Shown in pieces: positions 10,134 through 23,054 of a DNA stretch of 40,593 nt. Source of the DNA: Mycoplasmataceae bacterium (lineage in GTDB: Bacteria; Bacillota_I; Bacilli_A; Mycoplasmatales; Mycoplasmoidaceae); the NCBI GenBank assembly GCA_031288285.1, contig JAITRQ010000011.1, forward strand, positions 1 to 40,593, read 5' to 3'. Each line of letters begins with the position of its first letter. Positions within the stretch are counted from its first letter, which is position 1. The translations under genes were made by a program, and so were the position numbers. The notes beneath the pieces are model-generated. The model made no database searches and was not told where the DNA came from. It saw only the letters and a list, made by a program, of their open reading frames with translations.

Positions 10134-10337
10134 ATGAAATACGACTATAAGATAACCCAAAGAAGCGGGAAAGACGCCGGACAAGTGGATCTTAAAAAAG
10201 TAGGTAACAATCGCTATACATTGGCGGATGTCATTGAAAGAATTAATACACTTGAAACTACGCTCAATAATAAGATTGATAGCATAGATTCTAAGGTTGA
10301 TAATGTGATTAAGTTAAACAACTTAAAAACAAAGTAA
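10134..10337 (+). CDS. Small coiled-coil hypothetical protein
   Basis: 67 codons from ATG 10134, 27 bases after acpP. The N-terminal half is basic and polar (MKYDYKITQRSGKDAG...). The C-terminal half has heptad-like spacing of Ile/Leu/Val (VIERINTLETTLNNKIDSID, then SKVDNVIKLNN), predicting a short coiled coil. No TGA, Cys or membrane segment. Similar short proteins with a basic head and coiled-coil tail occur in mycoplasmas, but I know no function. Probably co-transcribed with acpP. Confidence 0.6.
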   Translation: MKYDYKITQRSGKDAGQVDLKKVGNNRYTLADVIERINTLETTLNNKIDSIDSKVDNVIKLNNLKTK

Positions 10338-10344
10338 ATTACGC

Positions 10345-10466
10345 CAAGCAAAGGCTTAAGCAACTTAGAAGCGGTGAGTATTATTGTTAGTGTAAGTTAA
10401 ATTTAAACGTCTATTATTGCTAAATGAAACATTGATGGGCTCATCCGGATATTTTATATTTTCGGA
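10345..10466 (+). pseudogene. Composite remnant of acpP and phosphoesterase copies
   Basis: Bases 10345-10433 align with the middle of acpP: TTAGAAGCGGTGAGTATTAT corresponds to TTAGAAGCGATGGGTATTAT and GTTAGTGTA to GTTGGTGTA. A premature TAA follows GTGTAAG. Directly joined, 10434-10462 repeats 10972-11000 of the phosphoesterase gene with one mismatch (ATGGGCTCATCCGGATATTT is exact). Neither piece is open. The region marks an old duplication of the acpP-phosphoesterase neighbourhood followed by deletion. From there to the phosphoesterase start I see no other gene. Confidence 0.75.
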
Positions 10467-10611
10467 TTTTGAAAAATAACTAAAATAGTTAAAGATTTTT
10501 TGAATTAATCTGTTTCTTGATTTCAATTTCATATATATGGTGTCTACTTACTTTATTTTATTAACACTAAGACAATTATTAGCATAGTCCAATATGATAC
10601 AATTGTACCTA

Positions 10612-11415
10612 ATGAGAGTGTATTATACGGGTGATTGTCATTTTGATTTTGACGACACTGGTACTAGTTTTGCAAATTTTAAAAATCAAATCAAAAATAT
10701 TAAACAAAATGATTTATTAATAATATTTGGTGATATTCATAATAATCGCAAAGAACGAATCAAAATTTTAAAAGCTATCGACGAAATAATTAAGTGTAAA
10801 TGCGTTTTTGTTTTGGGCAATCATGATTTTTGAAATATCCCTGTTAATTATTCGAATATTTCCAATATTAAAATAGATTTTATAGATGATGTGCAAAAGT
10901 TGAAAAATGAAGAATTTAATAGAATCATTATTTTAGATAATGAAATTAAAAAAATAAATGGTTTAAAAATAATGGGCTCATCCGGATATTTTATACTTTC
11001 AACGTTTGAATGAAGTGCGTATTTTCCTGCTGAATATTCAAGAATGTTAAAACTTTTAGAGAACAAAGCTTTAACATCAAAATTAGTATCGATTGAACTT
11101 AAACAAGTATGCAGAAAATACTTTATTTATTTTTCAAAAAAATATAAAGAATGGATATCGTTATACAATGAGCATTTTGCTAATGTTGACATAGTAATTA
11201 CGCATCAGCCAACTTGAACATGAATGAACGGTAAAGAGAAATTATGAAAAAATATTAAATACATTAATGGTCACGACCATTATAAGTTAGATGTCCCTTT
11301 TACCAAACGCATTAGAGGTGATGCATATAGCAAAACAAGCGATAATAATTATAATGATGGTCAAAATACATATTACGGTAAATATAAAAAATCAATTAAA
11401 TATTTTGAAATTTAA
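10612..11415 (+). CDS. Calcineurin-like metallophosphoesterase
   Basis: 267 codons from ATG 10612 (an in-frame ATG at 10594 is possible). All blocks of the dinuclear metal site are visible in order: GDCHFD (the DxH motif, residues 8-10), FGDIHNN, LGNHDFW, VITHQPT and NGHDHYKLD (GHxH). The family hydrolyses phosphate mono- or diesters. The substrate cannot be told from sequence; the ~100-residue insert between GNHD and THQ is not a hallmark I recognise. A TACAAT element just before 10612 would give a near-leaderless mRNA. Several TGA Trp codons. It converges on leuS. Confidence 0.85.
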
Positions 11416-11495
11416 GTAAATTTCATTTCTTCCGAAAATTCTACAAAAATAAGTGAACAGTTAGTGAACAAACGTGTTAAGCGATTTAAGAAGTT

Positions 11496-13910
<2,415 letters not shown>

Positions 13911-13913
13911 AAA

Positions 13914-14591
13914 TTAAAATTGTTTTTTAAACGCTAAGTATGCGTTTAACGGGTCAACTGCAGTAGTTATTGGACGACCAATCACTACATAATTTGCACC
14001 ACTTTTTTGTGCTTGTGCAATTGATGCGACACGTTTTTGATCGTGATTTGTGATTGATTCTCTAATACCTGGGCAAACAGTTATAAAATTTTGCTTTGTA
14101 ATTTTTTTAACTATTTGTACTTCGTTTACCGCACAAACCACACCATCTATTTTAGCAGAAGCAGCCAACTTGGCATAATGACTTACGACTTGGTTCAAAG
14201 GCTTATTGATTAATAATTCTTTCTGTAACATTATTTGATCGGTTGAGGTTAGCTGTGTAATTGCAAGAAGTTTAGTGTGTTTGTTAATTGTTTTTTTAGC
14301 TGCTAATAGCATTGCTTTACCCCCACTTGCGTGTAGTGATAAAAAATCTACTTGTAAATGATTTAAACTTGAAATTGCACCTGCAACAGTATTGGGAATA
14401 TCGTGTAATTTTAAATCTAAAAATATTTTATAACCCTGCTTTTTTAATTTACAAATTAAATCATTTCCGGTTGCATAAAATAATTGATAACCGATTTTTA
14501 AAAATGGTTTATGGTCTTTAAACTTTTTTAAAAATACTCACAATTGATTTGCGTCTTTAAAATCACAAGCAATAATTACATCTTTTTCCAT
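13914..14591 (-). CDS. pyrF: Orotidine 5'-phosphate decarboxylase
   Basis: 225 codons from ATG 14591. The catalytic signature DLKLHDIPNT lies at residues 59-68 (Asp59, Lys61 and Asp64 of the D-x-K-x-x-D array), and the phosphate-binding C-terminal motif reads GANYVVIGRPITTAVDP. IACDFKD near the start binds the ribose. The enzyme converts OMP to UMP, the last step of pyrimidine synthesis. Length and motifs are those of the short bacterial type. It follows pyrD (20-base gap) and precedes leuS (3-base gap). It appears intact and functional, which is unusual for a mycoplasma. Confidence 0.96.
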
Positions 14592-14611
14592 ATGTTAATA
14601 TTACCCTAATT

Positions 14612-15532
14612 TTATTCGTGTGCTTTACCAATAATATCGCTCAATTTATTAATTTTAGCTTTGACCATTATCTGGGGTAATTCTTTAATGATGTTGGCAC
14701 ATATTGCTGGATCAACTAAATTCATTGCACCAATTTGTACAGCAGTTGCCCCCGCATACATCATTTCCAATACATCAGCGGCATTACTTATACCACCACA
14801 ACCCATGATGGGAATATTCACGACTTTATAGCATAAATATATTGCACGTAATGCTATGGGTTTAAGCATTGGACCAGATATACCCCCAATACGATTAGGC
14901 ATAAATGGTTTAGCGGTTTTAGAATCAATCATTAAACCTGGCATGGTGTTAATTAAAGTCAATCCATCTGCACCAGCATTTTGGGCGGTAATAGCCATTT
15001 TGACAATGTCAGTACTCAAAGGCGATAATTTAATAAAAAGTGGTTTTTTACTAATCGGTTTAATAGTTTTAATTAATTCTTGCAAATGTAAGGGATCATT
15101 AGAAAAATCATATTCTTGATTACAAACATTGGGACAACTAACATTTATTTCATAAACACCAATAATTTCTTCATTATTCAATTTATAGATCATTTCACAA
15201 AAATCCTTAATTGTACCGGCAGCAATGTTAGCAACAATTTTTTTATGATAAATTTTCTTTAATTCGGGAATGATGTCTTTAACAAGTGAATCAATGCCGG
15301 GATTTTGCAAACCGACAGAATTAATCATTCCCCCACTAATTTCACCAATTCGCGGTAACTCATTACCAAAACGTGGTTTTATTGTTGTACCCTTAATGGC
15401 AAATGAACCCAAAACATTAATGTCATAGAACGGTATATGTTCAAAACCGTAACCAAATGTTCCGCTAGCAGGAATAATCGGATTATCTAAAATTCATTCA
15501 CCTAATTTGACACTAAGTTTTGGTTTTATCAT
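14612..15532 (-). CDS. pyrD: Dihydroorotate dehydrogenase B, catalytic subunit
   Basis: 306 codons from ATG 15532. FMN and orotate-binding blocks are visible: PASGTFGYG, NSVGLQNPG, INVSCPN (catalytic Cys ~133, diagnostic of class 1 enzymes), GADGLTLINT, GGISGPMLKP and MGCGGI. The enzyme oxidises dihydroorotate to orotate. Presence of pyrK immediately upstream marks the class 1B heterotetramer, which passes electrons through FAD and Fe-S to NAD+. That suits an organism without a respiratory quinone. The start overlaps the pyrK end by 7 bases, consistent with coupled synthesis of the two subunits. Confidence 0.96.
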
Positions 15533-16260
15533 AATAAATCCTCACTAAAAAAAATTGGACCATTTTTACAAATCCGTTTTTCACCTTTTTTAGTTTTAAT
15601 CGAACATCCCATGCACGCGCCAAATCCACAACCCATTCGTGATTCTAATGATAATTGTCCGCGTTGGCAATTTCGATACACCGCTTTCATCATGTTAGTA
15701 CTGCCGCAAAGATAATAATAGCGATTAGTTCAATCGTGATTATTGATAATCTGGACAATATTGCCTTTTTCTCCATAACTTCCATCATCTGTACAAAAAA
15801 TAGCATTAGGATTAATTGCTTTAACTTCTTTAATATAGCAAACATCATCTTTAGTTTTAAAACCACAAATCATATCAAATGCTATTTTGCGCTTTTTAAA
15901 AGATGTTGCTAAATTAAACACTGATCCCAATCCTAACCCACCCGCAATAATCAGTGGCTTTCCATAATTTTTATCATAGGTAAAACTATTGCCTAAATCA
16001 ATTATGACATTGACAAATGTCCCGGGATGATATGTCGCTAATTGACTAGTACCATTACCAACAATGCGGTAAATGATAAACATCGTATTGTTATTATTAC
16101 GACAAACACTCATTGGGCGACGTAAAAAAAAGCCCGGAATTTGCAAATTGACAAATTTACCAGGTTTTAGTCACGAAGTGGGTCCTTGCAAAGCAAGTTC
16201 ATAAGTTTGGTTGGCAATTTGTAAATTACTAATGACTTTACAATTTACAACTTTAACCAT
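15526..16260 (-). CDS. pyrK: Dihydroorotate dehydrogenase B, electron-transfer subunit
   Basis: 244 codons, ATG 16260 to TAA 15526-15528, the last residue being a TGA Trp. The FAD-binding RPMSV motif, the GNGTSQL and GGLGLGSV blocks for FAD/NAD, and a C-terminal cysteine cluster (RMGCGFGACMGCSIK ... RICK) that binds a [2Fe-2S] centre all appear in order. The protein pairs with PyrD and reduces NAD+. Start and stop overlap pyrC (by 8 bases) and pyrD (by 7 bases), so the three are translationally linked. Confidence 0.95.
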
Positions 16261-17524
16261 GATTGTAATTATAGACAATTTTCCCACCGACAATGGTGTA
16301 GATGGTGACACCATAACATTTAAAACCTTCAAATGGTGTTAATTTTGATTTAGAGCAAATAAATGACTCTTTAATAGTAAACATTCGATTTAAATCAAAA
16401 ATGGCTAAATCCGCAGGTTGACCTACATCAATTACCCCGGTTTTTAATCCGAACAGTTTATGCGGATTAAAACTCATTAAATCTACCAAGCGTTTCATGC
16501 TAATAATATTAGTACGAACGAAATTAGTATAGATTAAACCAAATGCATAATCTAACCCCGCGATTCCAAATGCACTATTTTTAAAGTTACCTTTTTTTTC
16601 GTTTTCAGCATGCGGGGCATGATCAGTAACGATCAAATCAATCGTACCATCTTCTAATCCGCGAACTAAATCCAAACGATCATTACGATCACGTAGTGGT
16701 GGATTGATTTTATAAATCCCCCAATTTTTAACATATGTTTGATCTAGCAACAAATGGTGTACAGTTGCTTCACATGAAACTGGAAAAAATAATTTTTTGG
16801 CATGACGCATAAAATTCACAGATTCTGAGCACGAAACATGGCATGCATGATACTGACATTTGGTTTTAGCAGCCATTTTACAATCGCGCATAATTTGCAA
16901 GTATTCACTAGCGGATTGAATGGTTGGTAAATGGTAACGTTGTGCAACAACGCCGGGGTGAATTACTCCACGTGGCGATAAATTTGAATCTTGGGCATGT
17001 GCCACAATACATTTTTTAATTTCGTGTCCAATCGTCATGGCTTTATACATCACTTGCTGATCATCAACTGGGCAACCATCATCACTAAAAGCAAAACAAT
17101 ATTTGGCCAGTTGGGGCATGTTTACTAGTTCTTTGCCTTTTTGTTCAATAGTTATTGCCGCATATGGTAAGACACGAATTATTGCGTGTTTTTTAATTAA
17201 ATCAGTTAGGTGTTGAATATTTGCCACACTATCAGTCACAGGATGTAAATTAGGCATGCAACAAATCGTGGTAAAACCACCGTGAGCCGCCGCTTGTGTT
17301 CCGGTTCTGATTGTCTCTTTGTATTCAAAGCCAGGCTCACGCAAGTGCGTATGAATATCCACTAGCCCTGGTAAAACAACTAGTCCATTCGCATCAATGA
17401 TTTTGTGCTCTTCGGGGGCAATATCAACAGCAATTTTTTGGATAAAACCATCAGAAATTAATATGTCAAGTTTTTGCAATTGCTGTTGATAGAAAACTTC
17501 CCCACGCTTAATTAAAAGTGCCAT
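16253..17524 (-). CDS. pyrC: Dihydroorotase
   Basis: 423 codons, the usual size of the Bacillus-type (long, ~45 kDa) enzyme. The metal site begins with DIHTHLREPGFEYKET, and GGFTTICCMPN, IVTDHAPH and PGLVDIHTH are hallmark blocks of the amidohydrolase family. The C-terminal GQPADLAIFDLN is also typical. It cyclises carbamoyl-aspartate to dihydroorotate. Read order is truA - pyrC - pyrK - pyrD - pyrF. The earlier enzymes (carAB, pyrB) and pyrE are not in the window. Confidence 0.96.
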   Translation of the reverse strand: MALLIKRGEVFYQQQLQKLDILISDGFIQKIAVDIAPEEHKIIDANGLVVLPGLVDIHTHLREPGFEYKETIRTGTQAAAHGGFTTICCMPNLHPVTDSVANIQHLTDLIKKHAIIRVLPYAAITIEQKGKELVNMPQLAKYCFAFSDDGCPVDDQQVMYKAMTIGHEIKKCIVAHAQDSNLSPRGVIHPGVVAQRYHLPTIQSASEYLQIMRDCKMAAKTKCQYHACHVSCSESVNFMRHAKKLFFPVSCEATVHHLLLDQTYVKNWGIYKINPPLRDRNDRLDLVRGLEDGTIDLIVTDHAPHAENEKKGNFKNSAFGIAGLDYAFGLIYTNFVRTNIISMKRLVDLMSFNPHKLFGLKTGVIDVGQPADLAIFDLNRMFTIKESFICSKSKLTPFEGFKCYGVTIYTIVGGKIVYNYNHG

Positions 17525-17542
17525 GTTGGGATAATTATAAGG

Positions 17543-18265
17543 TTAATAGCAAACCTTGACTAAATACAAACCACATGCTTTAGCTTTGGTAATACTAGCG
17601 CCTTTTTTGGGGTGGATCAATAGCTCGCGAATATCATTAGTTGTTTTATTATGATTACTAACATCTAACATTGCACCCACAAGCATTCTTACCATATACC
17701 TTAAAAAACCATTACCCTTAACAGTGATTACAGTTTGCTGATTATCTTTGGCAATCTTGATGTCATTGATTGTGCGGGTGGTATTGGGTAATTTACTAGT
17801 GGTAAACGATAAAAAATTGTGTGTACCAACAAATAATTTTGCAGTAGTTTTTAATAATCTCATATCTAATTTTTGGGGATGATAATAAATATAGTTATTT
17901 TGAAATACACTGGGTCTTTTATTAGCAATGAAGTATTTGTATATTTTACCTTTAGCATCATAACGTGCATGGAATGATTGCGGCATTTTTTTAATGCTTT
18001 TCACATAAATATCATTTGGTAAATAGCGACGTAATACTTTTACAATATTACTTGGTGGGATAAGTTTGTTAGTTTTAAAATTGCAAATTTGGGCTAAAGC
18101 GTGAACTTTAGCATCGGTTCTACCAGCGACAGTGACAATAATATTTTGCTGGTATAAAGTCTTTAAACAAGATTCAATTTCATTTTGTACGGTCCGTAAA
18201 TTATCTTGTTTTGCTCAGCCATGAAAATTACTGCCGTCATAACTTAAAGTGATTTTGTAGTTCAT
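17543..18265 (-). CDS. truA: tRNA pseudouridine(38-40) synthase
   Basis: 240 codons from ATG 18265. LSYDGSNFHGW near the start and AGRTDAKVHA (catalytic Asp51) are the TruA signatures, followed by RYDAKGKIYKYF and the C-terminal GNGFLRYMVRMLVGAMLDV. It isomerises uridines 38-40 of the anticodon arm of several tRNAs. It lies downstream of ecfA1-ecfA2-ecfT, the same neighbourhood as in Bacillus and relatives, with a 3-base gap to ecfT. Two TGA Trp codons in the N-terminal half fragment the frame if the standard code is used. Confidence 0.95.
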
Positions 18266-18268
18266 TAA

Positions 18269-19315
18269 CTATGCACCATGAATGATAATTGCATCAAAAA
18301 ACGCAAATGGCCCAACCATCACATTTTTAACTACAAAATAAATACTTAGTCCTAATAAAATACAAATAAAGAAGAAGATTATTCAATCTTTGACTGTGAT
18401 TTGGTAATTACGATAGCGTGTACGCGCATAACGCGGATTGTATGATCTAGCTTCCATTGCGTTAGCAAGATCATCTGCTTTGTAAAAAGCGATTGAAAAC
18501 ATTGGTACAACCAATGAAACTAAAGCTTTGATTTTATCTTTGAAATTACCATTATTAAAATCTACTCCCCGTGATGCTTGTGCTCTTAATATTCTTTGCG
18601 ATTCAATTAGTAATGACGGTACAAAACGTAATGCAATCGAAATAGTCATACTCCATTCGTTAACGGGAATTTTAAATATTTTTAATGGATTTAAAATGTC
18701 TTCAATTGCGAAAGAAAGTTGGATTGGATTTGTCGTGGAAATTATGAGCGTAATGATGACAATCATCAGATAAATTTTTAAACTCACATATAGTGTGTAA
18801 ATGAATGCTTGCGAAGATAAAGTGTACCAATGCGAGGTGTATGCTAAATAAAATATCGTGCCATCAGCAGCTTTTTGACTGACAAATTGTCCATCAAGAG
18901 GTTTGACAGTTGTAATCGGATAAGTTTGTCCGCCAAACAAAACACCATGAGTTCAATAATAAAGATGATTAGATCATGAACACTGTTCTCAAAGTGAAGA
19001 AATATTAAAAATGATTTTGGCATGATTGGTAACATCAACAGCAAATCCAGGTGTTTTATATGCAATTCAGTTCACAAATAATAAAATTGCAAACATTAAA
19101 ATAACGGATTTGATGATATCTCACATAGCGCGTCACGATAATTTGGCAGAAATCCATAAGCTTCAACATACAAGTAACAAAATCGCCTGTCCAAACAAAC
19201 CCATTGGTAAAAAAACCATCACTACCGCGAAAGACATTCAAACAATTTTCAACGAAGGATTTAAACGATGTAAAAAAGATTGATGATTAACATAAGTACT
19301 AAAACCGCTATTCAT
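18269..19315 (-). CDS. ecfT: ECF transporter transmembrane subunit EcfT
   Basis: 348 codons with at least nine TGA Trp codons, ATG 19315 to TAG 18269-18271. It opens with the typical HRLNPSLKIVWM, followed by several hydrophobic spans. The EcfT coupling motifs that contact the ATPases are visible: RAQASRGVDF (ARG motif) and ANAMEARSYNPRYARTRYR. It scaffolds the two ATPases and exchangeable vitamin-binding S components in the membrane. The start overlaps the ecfA2 stop by 8 bases. Between the first spans is a longer-than-usual extracellular insert (residues ~85-160) ending with the hydrophobic part. Confidence 0.93.
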
Positions 19316-20216
19316 TTTTACTCCTTTTCAATTGTCCAATTGTTTGGGCTAATTCATAAATATTTCGTGGTTGTTTTGTAAATAACACTTTGTATTTACT
19401 ATCAAGACTAATTAATTTATTAATGGTATGAATCACTTTGGGAATATCTAATGAATTTTGACTAATTAATTTATGATTGGTAAAAATATCATAAGGTTTA
19501 CCTGAGGCAATTAGCTTTTTATTGCCTAACACAAGAACTTCATCACCAATTGATAGGACATGATCCATAACATGAGTAATAATAAAAATGGTTTTGCCTT
19601 GGTCTTTAAGACTTTGAATGATTTTAATCATCTCAGTTTCACCGGCCGGATCTAATCCTGCAGTTGGTTCATCAAATACTAAAATATGTGGCTCGATCGC
19701 TAATATTCCCGCCAAAGCAACACGACGTTTTTGACCACCCGAAAGACTAAATGGTGAACGCTGTAAAAAAGTATCATCTAAACCTAAAAGATTAAGATAA
19801 TGTTTGGCTTTTTGTTTGGCGGTTTCTTTATCAATCCCTAAATTAATTGGGCCAAAAATTACATCTTTTTCAATGGTATCTTTAAATAATTGATATTCGG
19901 GAAATTGAAACACCATTCCCACGGTTTTGCGCAATTCTTTAAAGTGTTTAATTTTGCGTTTTTTTGCCAAAATATTTAATGAGCCAACTGTCAAATCACC
20001 ATATTTCGATTTTAATAAACCATTGAAGTGTGAGACTAATGAAGTTTTGCCAGAACCCGAATTACCAATGATGAAATAAATTTTATTCTTGTGAAATTGA
20101 TAGTTAAAAGTTTCTAAAACAACGTTTTCGTTAGAACTTTTCTCATCAAAGATTATTTTTAAATCTTTCGCGGTAAGCGCATACTGTGCTTGATTGAATT
20201 CTACTTTTTGTGACAT
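19308..20216 (-). CDS. ecfA2: ECF transporter ATPase EcfA2
   Basis: 302 codons. Walker A GNSGSGKTS (51-59), Q-loop VFQFPEYQLF, signature LSGGQ (158-162) and Walker B with catalytic Glu LVFDEPTAGLDP make a complete ABC ATPase. The second position in the ecfA1-ecfA2-ecfT order fits EcfA2. It energises vitamin and cofactor uptake together with EcfA1 and EcfT. It overlaps the ecfA1 end by 16 bases and the ecfT start by 8. The C-terminal ~80 residues form the dimerisation extension common in this family. Confidence 0.95.
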   Translation of the reverse strand: MSQKVEFNQAQYALTAKDLKIIFDEKSSNENVVLETFNYQFHKNKIYFIIGNSGSGKTSLVSHFNGLLKSKYGDLTVGSLNILAKKRKIKHFKELRKTVGMVFQFPEYQLFKDTIEKDVIFGPINLGIDKETAKQKAKHYLNLLGLDDTFLQRSPFSLSGGQKRRVALAGILAIEPHILVFDEPTAGLDPAGETEMIKIIQSLKDQGKTIFIITHVMDHVLSIGDEVLVLGNKKLIASGKPYDIFTNHKLISQNSLDIPKVIHTINKLISLDSKYKVLFTKQPRNIYELAQTIGQLKRSKNE

Positions 20217-21082
20217 ATTTGATTAATTAAATCGGTTAACTGAAGCGTGGGATTGATGTTAAATTTTTGTTCATGTAATAATTTGGATAATTTTAAAGTG
20301 AACGGGATATCTAAAGCGATATTTTGCAAGAACTCTTGATCGGCAAAAATATCTTGGGGGTTACCCGAAGCAACGATTTTACCTTTTTCTAAAATAATCA
20401 CCCGATCGGCATCAACAACTTCTTCCATGTCATGAGTAATGGATATTACGGTTTTATTAAAATTATTTTTTAGAATAAGCATTAGTTGCTTCAATTCGTT
20501 TTTAGATTTAGGATCAAGCATTGCGGTTGATTCATCAAAAATAATGATTTTAGGATTAATGGCTAATACTGAAGCAATTGCAACACGCTGTTTTTGACCA
20601 CCCGAAAGTTGGCTAGCATCAAATTTTAACAAGTCTTTGACATGAACCATATCTGCTACCTTAGCAATAATATCACCCATTAAATTGGGATCAACCTTGC
20701 GATTTTCCAATCCAAAAGCGATATCATCTTCGACGGTTAGTCCAATAAATTGATTATCGGGATTTTGAAAAACGATCCCAATATTATCACGCAATGTTTT
20801 AATATTAAAACGCGTGATTGCTTTATCAAATAATTTGATGTAGCCACTTTGCGGTTGCAATAATCCTGTTAATAATTTGGATAAAGTTGATTTACCAGAA
20901 CCGTTATGACCGATTACACAAACATATTCGTTTTCATAAATCTCAAAACTAATGTTATCTAAAGTTTTAGTGTCTTCTTTATACCCAAACGTAACATGTT
21001 CAAAAGCGACTGATTTATTGCGTTCGTTTAATTGTTTATTTTTTATGATTCTTTTTAAATTTTTACTTGGCATTGATCGCAT
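20201..21082 (-). CDS. ecfA1: ECF transporter ATPase EcfA1
   Basis: 293 codons from ATG 21082; an ATG three codons in (PSKN...) is an alternative. Walker A GHNGSGKS (58-65), Q-loop VFQNPDNQFIG, LSGGQKQR and the Walker B segment IIIFDESTAMLDP are complete. The Pro of the usual DEP is Ser here, as often seen in EcfA1. It forms the ATPase heterodimer with EcfA2. It starts seven bases after the preceding small gene. No dedicated S component is next to it, as expected for a shared (group II) module; a candidate S component lies at 27006-27905. Confidence 0.95.
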   Translation of the reverse strand: MRSMPSKNLKRIIKNKQLNERNKSVAFEHVTFGYKEDTKTLDNISFEIYENEYVCVIGHNGSGKSTLSKLLTGLLQPQSGYIKLFDKAITRFNIKTLRDNIGIVFQNPDNQFIGLTVEDDIAFGLENRKVDPNLMGDIIAKVADMVHVKDLLKFDASQLSGGQKQRVAIASVLAINPKIIIFDESTAMLDPKSKNELKQLMLILKNNFNKTVISITHDMEEVVDADRVIILEKGKIVASGNPQDIFADQEFLQNIALDIPFTLKLSKLLHEQKFNINPTLQLTDLINQICHKK

Positions 21083-21089
21083 CTAGCAA

Positions 21090-21350
21090 TTATTTAATTA
21101 AATTAAATAATGTGTTTAATTGTAATTGATCAAAAAATAATTCAGTCGGTTGGTCATCATCAATTACAACTTTATCGATTTCCAAATAGTTAGGATTAAA
21201 ACCCCAATGGTAATGTACCTGATTTTCAATGGCTGAACAACCGATAATATTGCTAGTACCTTTTTGAATAACCATTGTTGACCGATCTTTAAAGATTAAA
21301 GTCATTGTTTTAGTAGCAACGTAATTTTGATGTTGATAATTTTTAAACAT
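21090..21350 (-). CDS. Hypothetical protein, 86 aa
   Basis: An open frame of 86 codons placed tightly between argS (4 bases) and ecfA1 (7 bases), in the same direction, so it is almost certainly translated. It is soluble, without signal or membrane segments. The N-terminal part MFKNYQHQNYVATKTMTLIF and the block GCSAIENQVHYHWGFNP suggest a small alpha/beta fold. I do not recognise a family and claim no function. Its tryptophan is encoded by TGG. Confidence 0.7.
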   Translation of the reverse strand: MFKNYQHQNYVATKTMTLIFKDRSTMVIQKGTSNIIGCSAIENQVHYHWGFNPNYLEIDKVVIDDDQPTELFFDQLQLNTLFNLIK

Positions 21351-21354
21351 AGAG

Positions 21355-23040
21355 TTACATTTGGTTAATAGGTGTTATACCTAATAATTTTAAACCATTA
21401 GCAATTATTTGCTTAACAGCCATTGCTAAAAAATAACGTTGGGTACTTAATTCGAGTTTTTGCGGATCAATAATTTTGTTATTAGCATAAAAAGCGTGAA
21501 ATGTTTTGGCAAGATTAGTTAAATATAATGTCATTTTATTAACTTCATAATTTTTAGACACCATTTCAATGGTATGTTTAAAATAGTGCAATTGATTAAT
21601 TAATTCGCGTTCATGTGGAGTGGTTAGTAAATTGTAATTTTGGGGTTGTTTATAACTAACCTTATTAATCAATTGATTAATGCGTGCATGGGCATATTGC
21701 ACATAGTAAATAGGATTATTATTGGATTTGGCAACGGCACGATCTACATCAATATCTAAATGGGTGGTAATGGCTTGGCTAACTAGATACCATCTGGCAG
21801 CATCTTTACCAATCTTGTCAATTAAATCTCGCATTGTTAATGATGTTCCAGAACGTTTAGACATTTTTAGTTCTTGACCATTTTGTGTTAACTTGACCAT
21901 TTGCATGATCAATACGTTGAATTGCTGTTTTTGATATCCTAATAGTTCAATCGCGATTGCCATTCGGTCGGCATAACTTTTATGATCCGCACCTCAAATA
22001 TTAAAAATTTTGTCATAACCTCGGGATAGTTTTACATTATGATAAGCAATATCAGGTAAAAAATAAGTATTCGTACCATCACTTTTAACTAGTACCCGAT
22101 CTTTATCATCGCCATATGGTGTAGTTTTTAATCATGTGGCACCATCTTTTTGATAAATGTGTTTTTTTACTAAATCTAGTGTTAAAGGAATAAGTTTTTT
22201 ATCGTAAATTGTGGATTCATTAAATCAGATATCAAAATGAACACCAAAGTTTTTAAGATCATTTTTAATGATATCCAATAAATAGTCTTTACTGAAATTA
22301 CTAAAAAAATTATTTACTTCATCGTCGCTAATCGTTTTAGTCAAATCATAATTGACATTAATAAACTTGTCATTATTTTTTGATTTAATAACTTTAGCGA
22401 TATCAATTATCTCCTCACCATGATAACCATCTTCTGGTAAAGATACTGACTTATCAAATAATTGTAAATAACGAATAAATACCGATAAGGCTAATTTCGC
22501 AATTTGATTACCACCATCATTAACATAATATTCACGATTAACCGCAATACCGTATGTCTGTCAAATTCGACATAAACTATCACCAATGGCCGCATTACGT
22601 GCATGACCGACATGCAATAATCCAGTAGGATTCGCCGAGACAAATTCGATGTTATAAAATAATTTTTGGGGACGGAATTGACCAAAATTATTTTGTTCTT
22701 TAATGATTTGACCAATAATTCTTGCATTGCATTCTTGATTCAATTCCATATTAATAAATCCTGGTGGCACTACAGTGACTTTTTTAAAGATTTTTTTTGG
22801 TAAATTAGTAGCAATCAAATTAGCTATTCTTAGTGATTCATCCAACACTAGATTTAGCGATAAAACAACTGATGAGGCGTAGTCACCAAATTTCAAATCT
22901 TTAGTTCGATTTACATCAATATTAATTTTATTAATATCAATACGATAAGTATCAATTACATCAGTGTAATTAATAATTGTTTTTCTTAAAATTTCTTTAA
23001 TTTGTTGGATTAAAGTCTGATGGTGTTTATGGTCAAACAT
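21355..23040 (-). CDS. argS: Arginyl-tRNA synthetase
   Basis: 561 codons with TGA as Trp. The N-terminal additional domain is followed by [19 protein letters not shown] (HIGH motif HVGH at 143-146). The middle block [12 protein letters not shown] and the [15 protein letters not shown] loop are typical, and the C-terminus is the DALR anticodon-binding domain ([12 protein letters not shown]...). It charges tRNA-Arg. It is the first gene of the eleven-gene minus-strand unit. An extended -10 box only 8 bases from the ATG suggests a leaderless mRNA. Confidence 0.97.
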
Positions 23041-23048
23041 AAAATTGA

Positions 23049-23054
23049 ATTATA
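23049..23054 (-). promoter_or_regulatory. Extended -10 promoter of the argS-leuS unit
   Basis: Minus strand TGGTATAAT is a TG-n-TATAAT extended -10 element. The argS ATG at 23040 lies 8 bases past it, so the transcript would begin at or next to the start codon. No good -35 box is visible, as expected for extended -10 promoters. It probably drives the whole 11.5-kb unit down to leuS, although internal promoters cannot be excluded. Confidence 0.65.
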
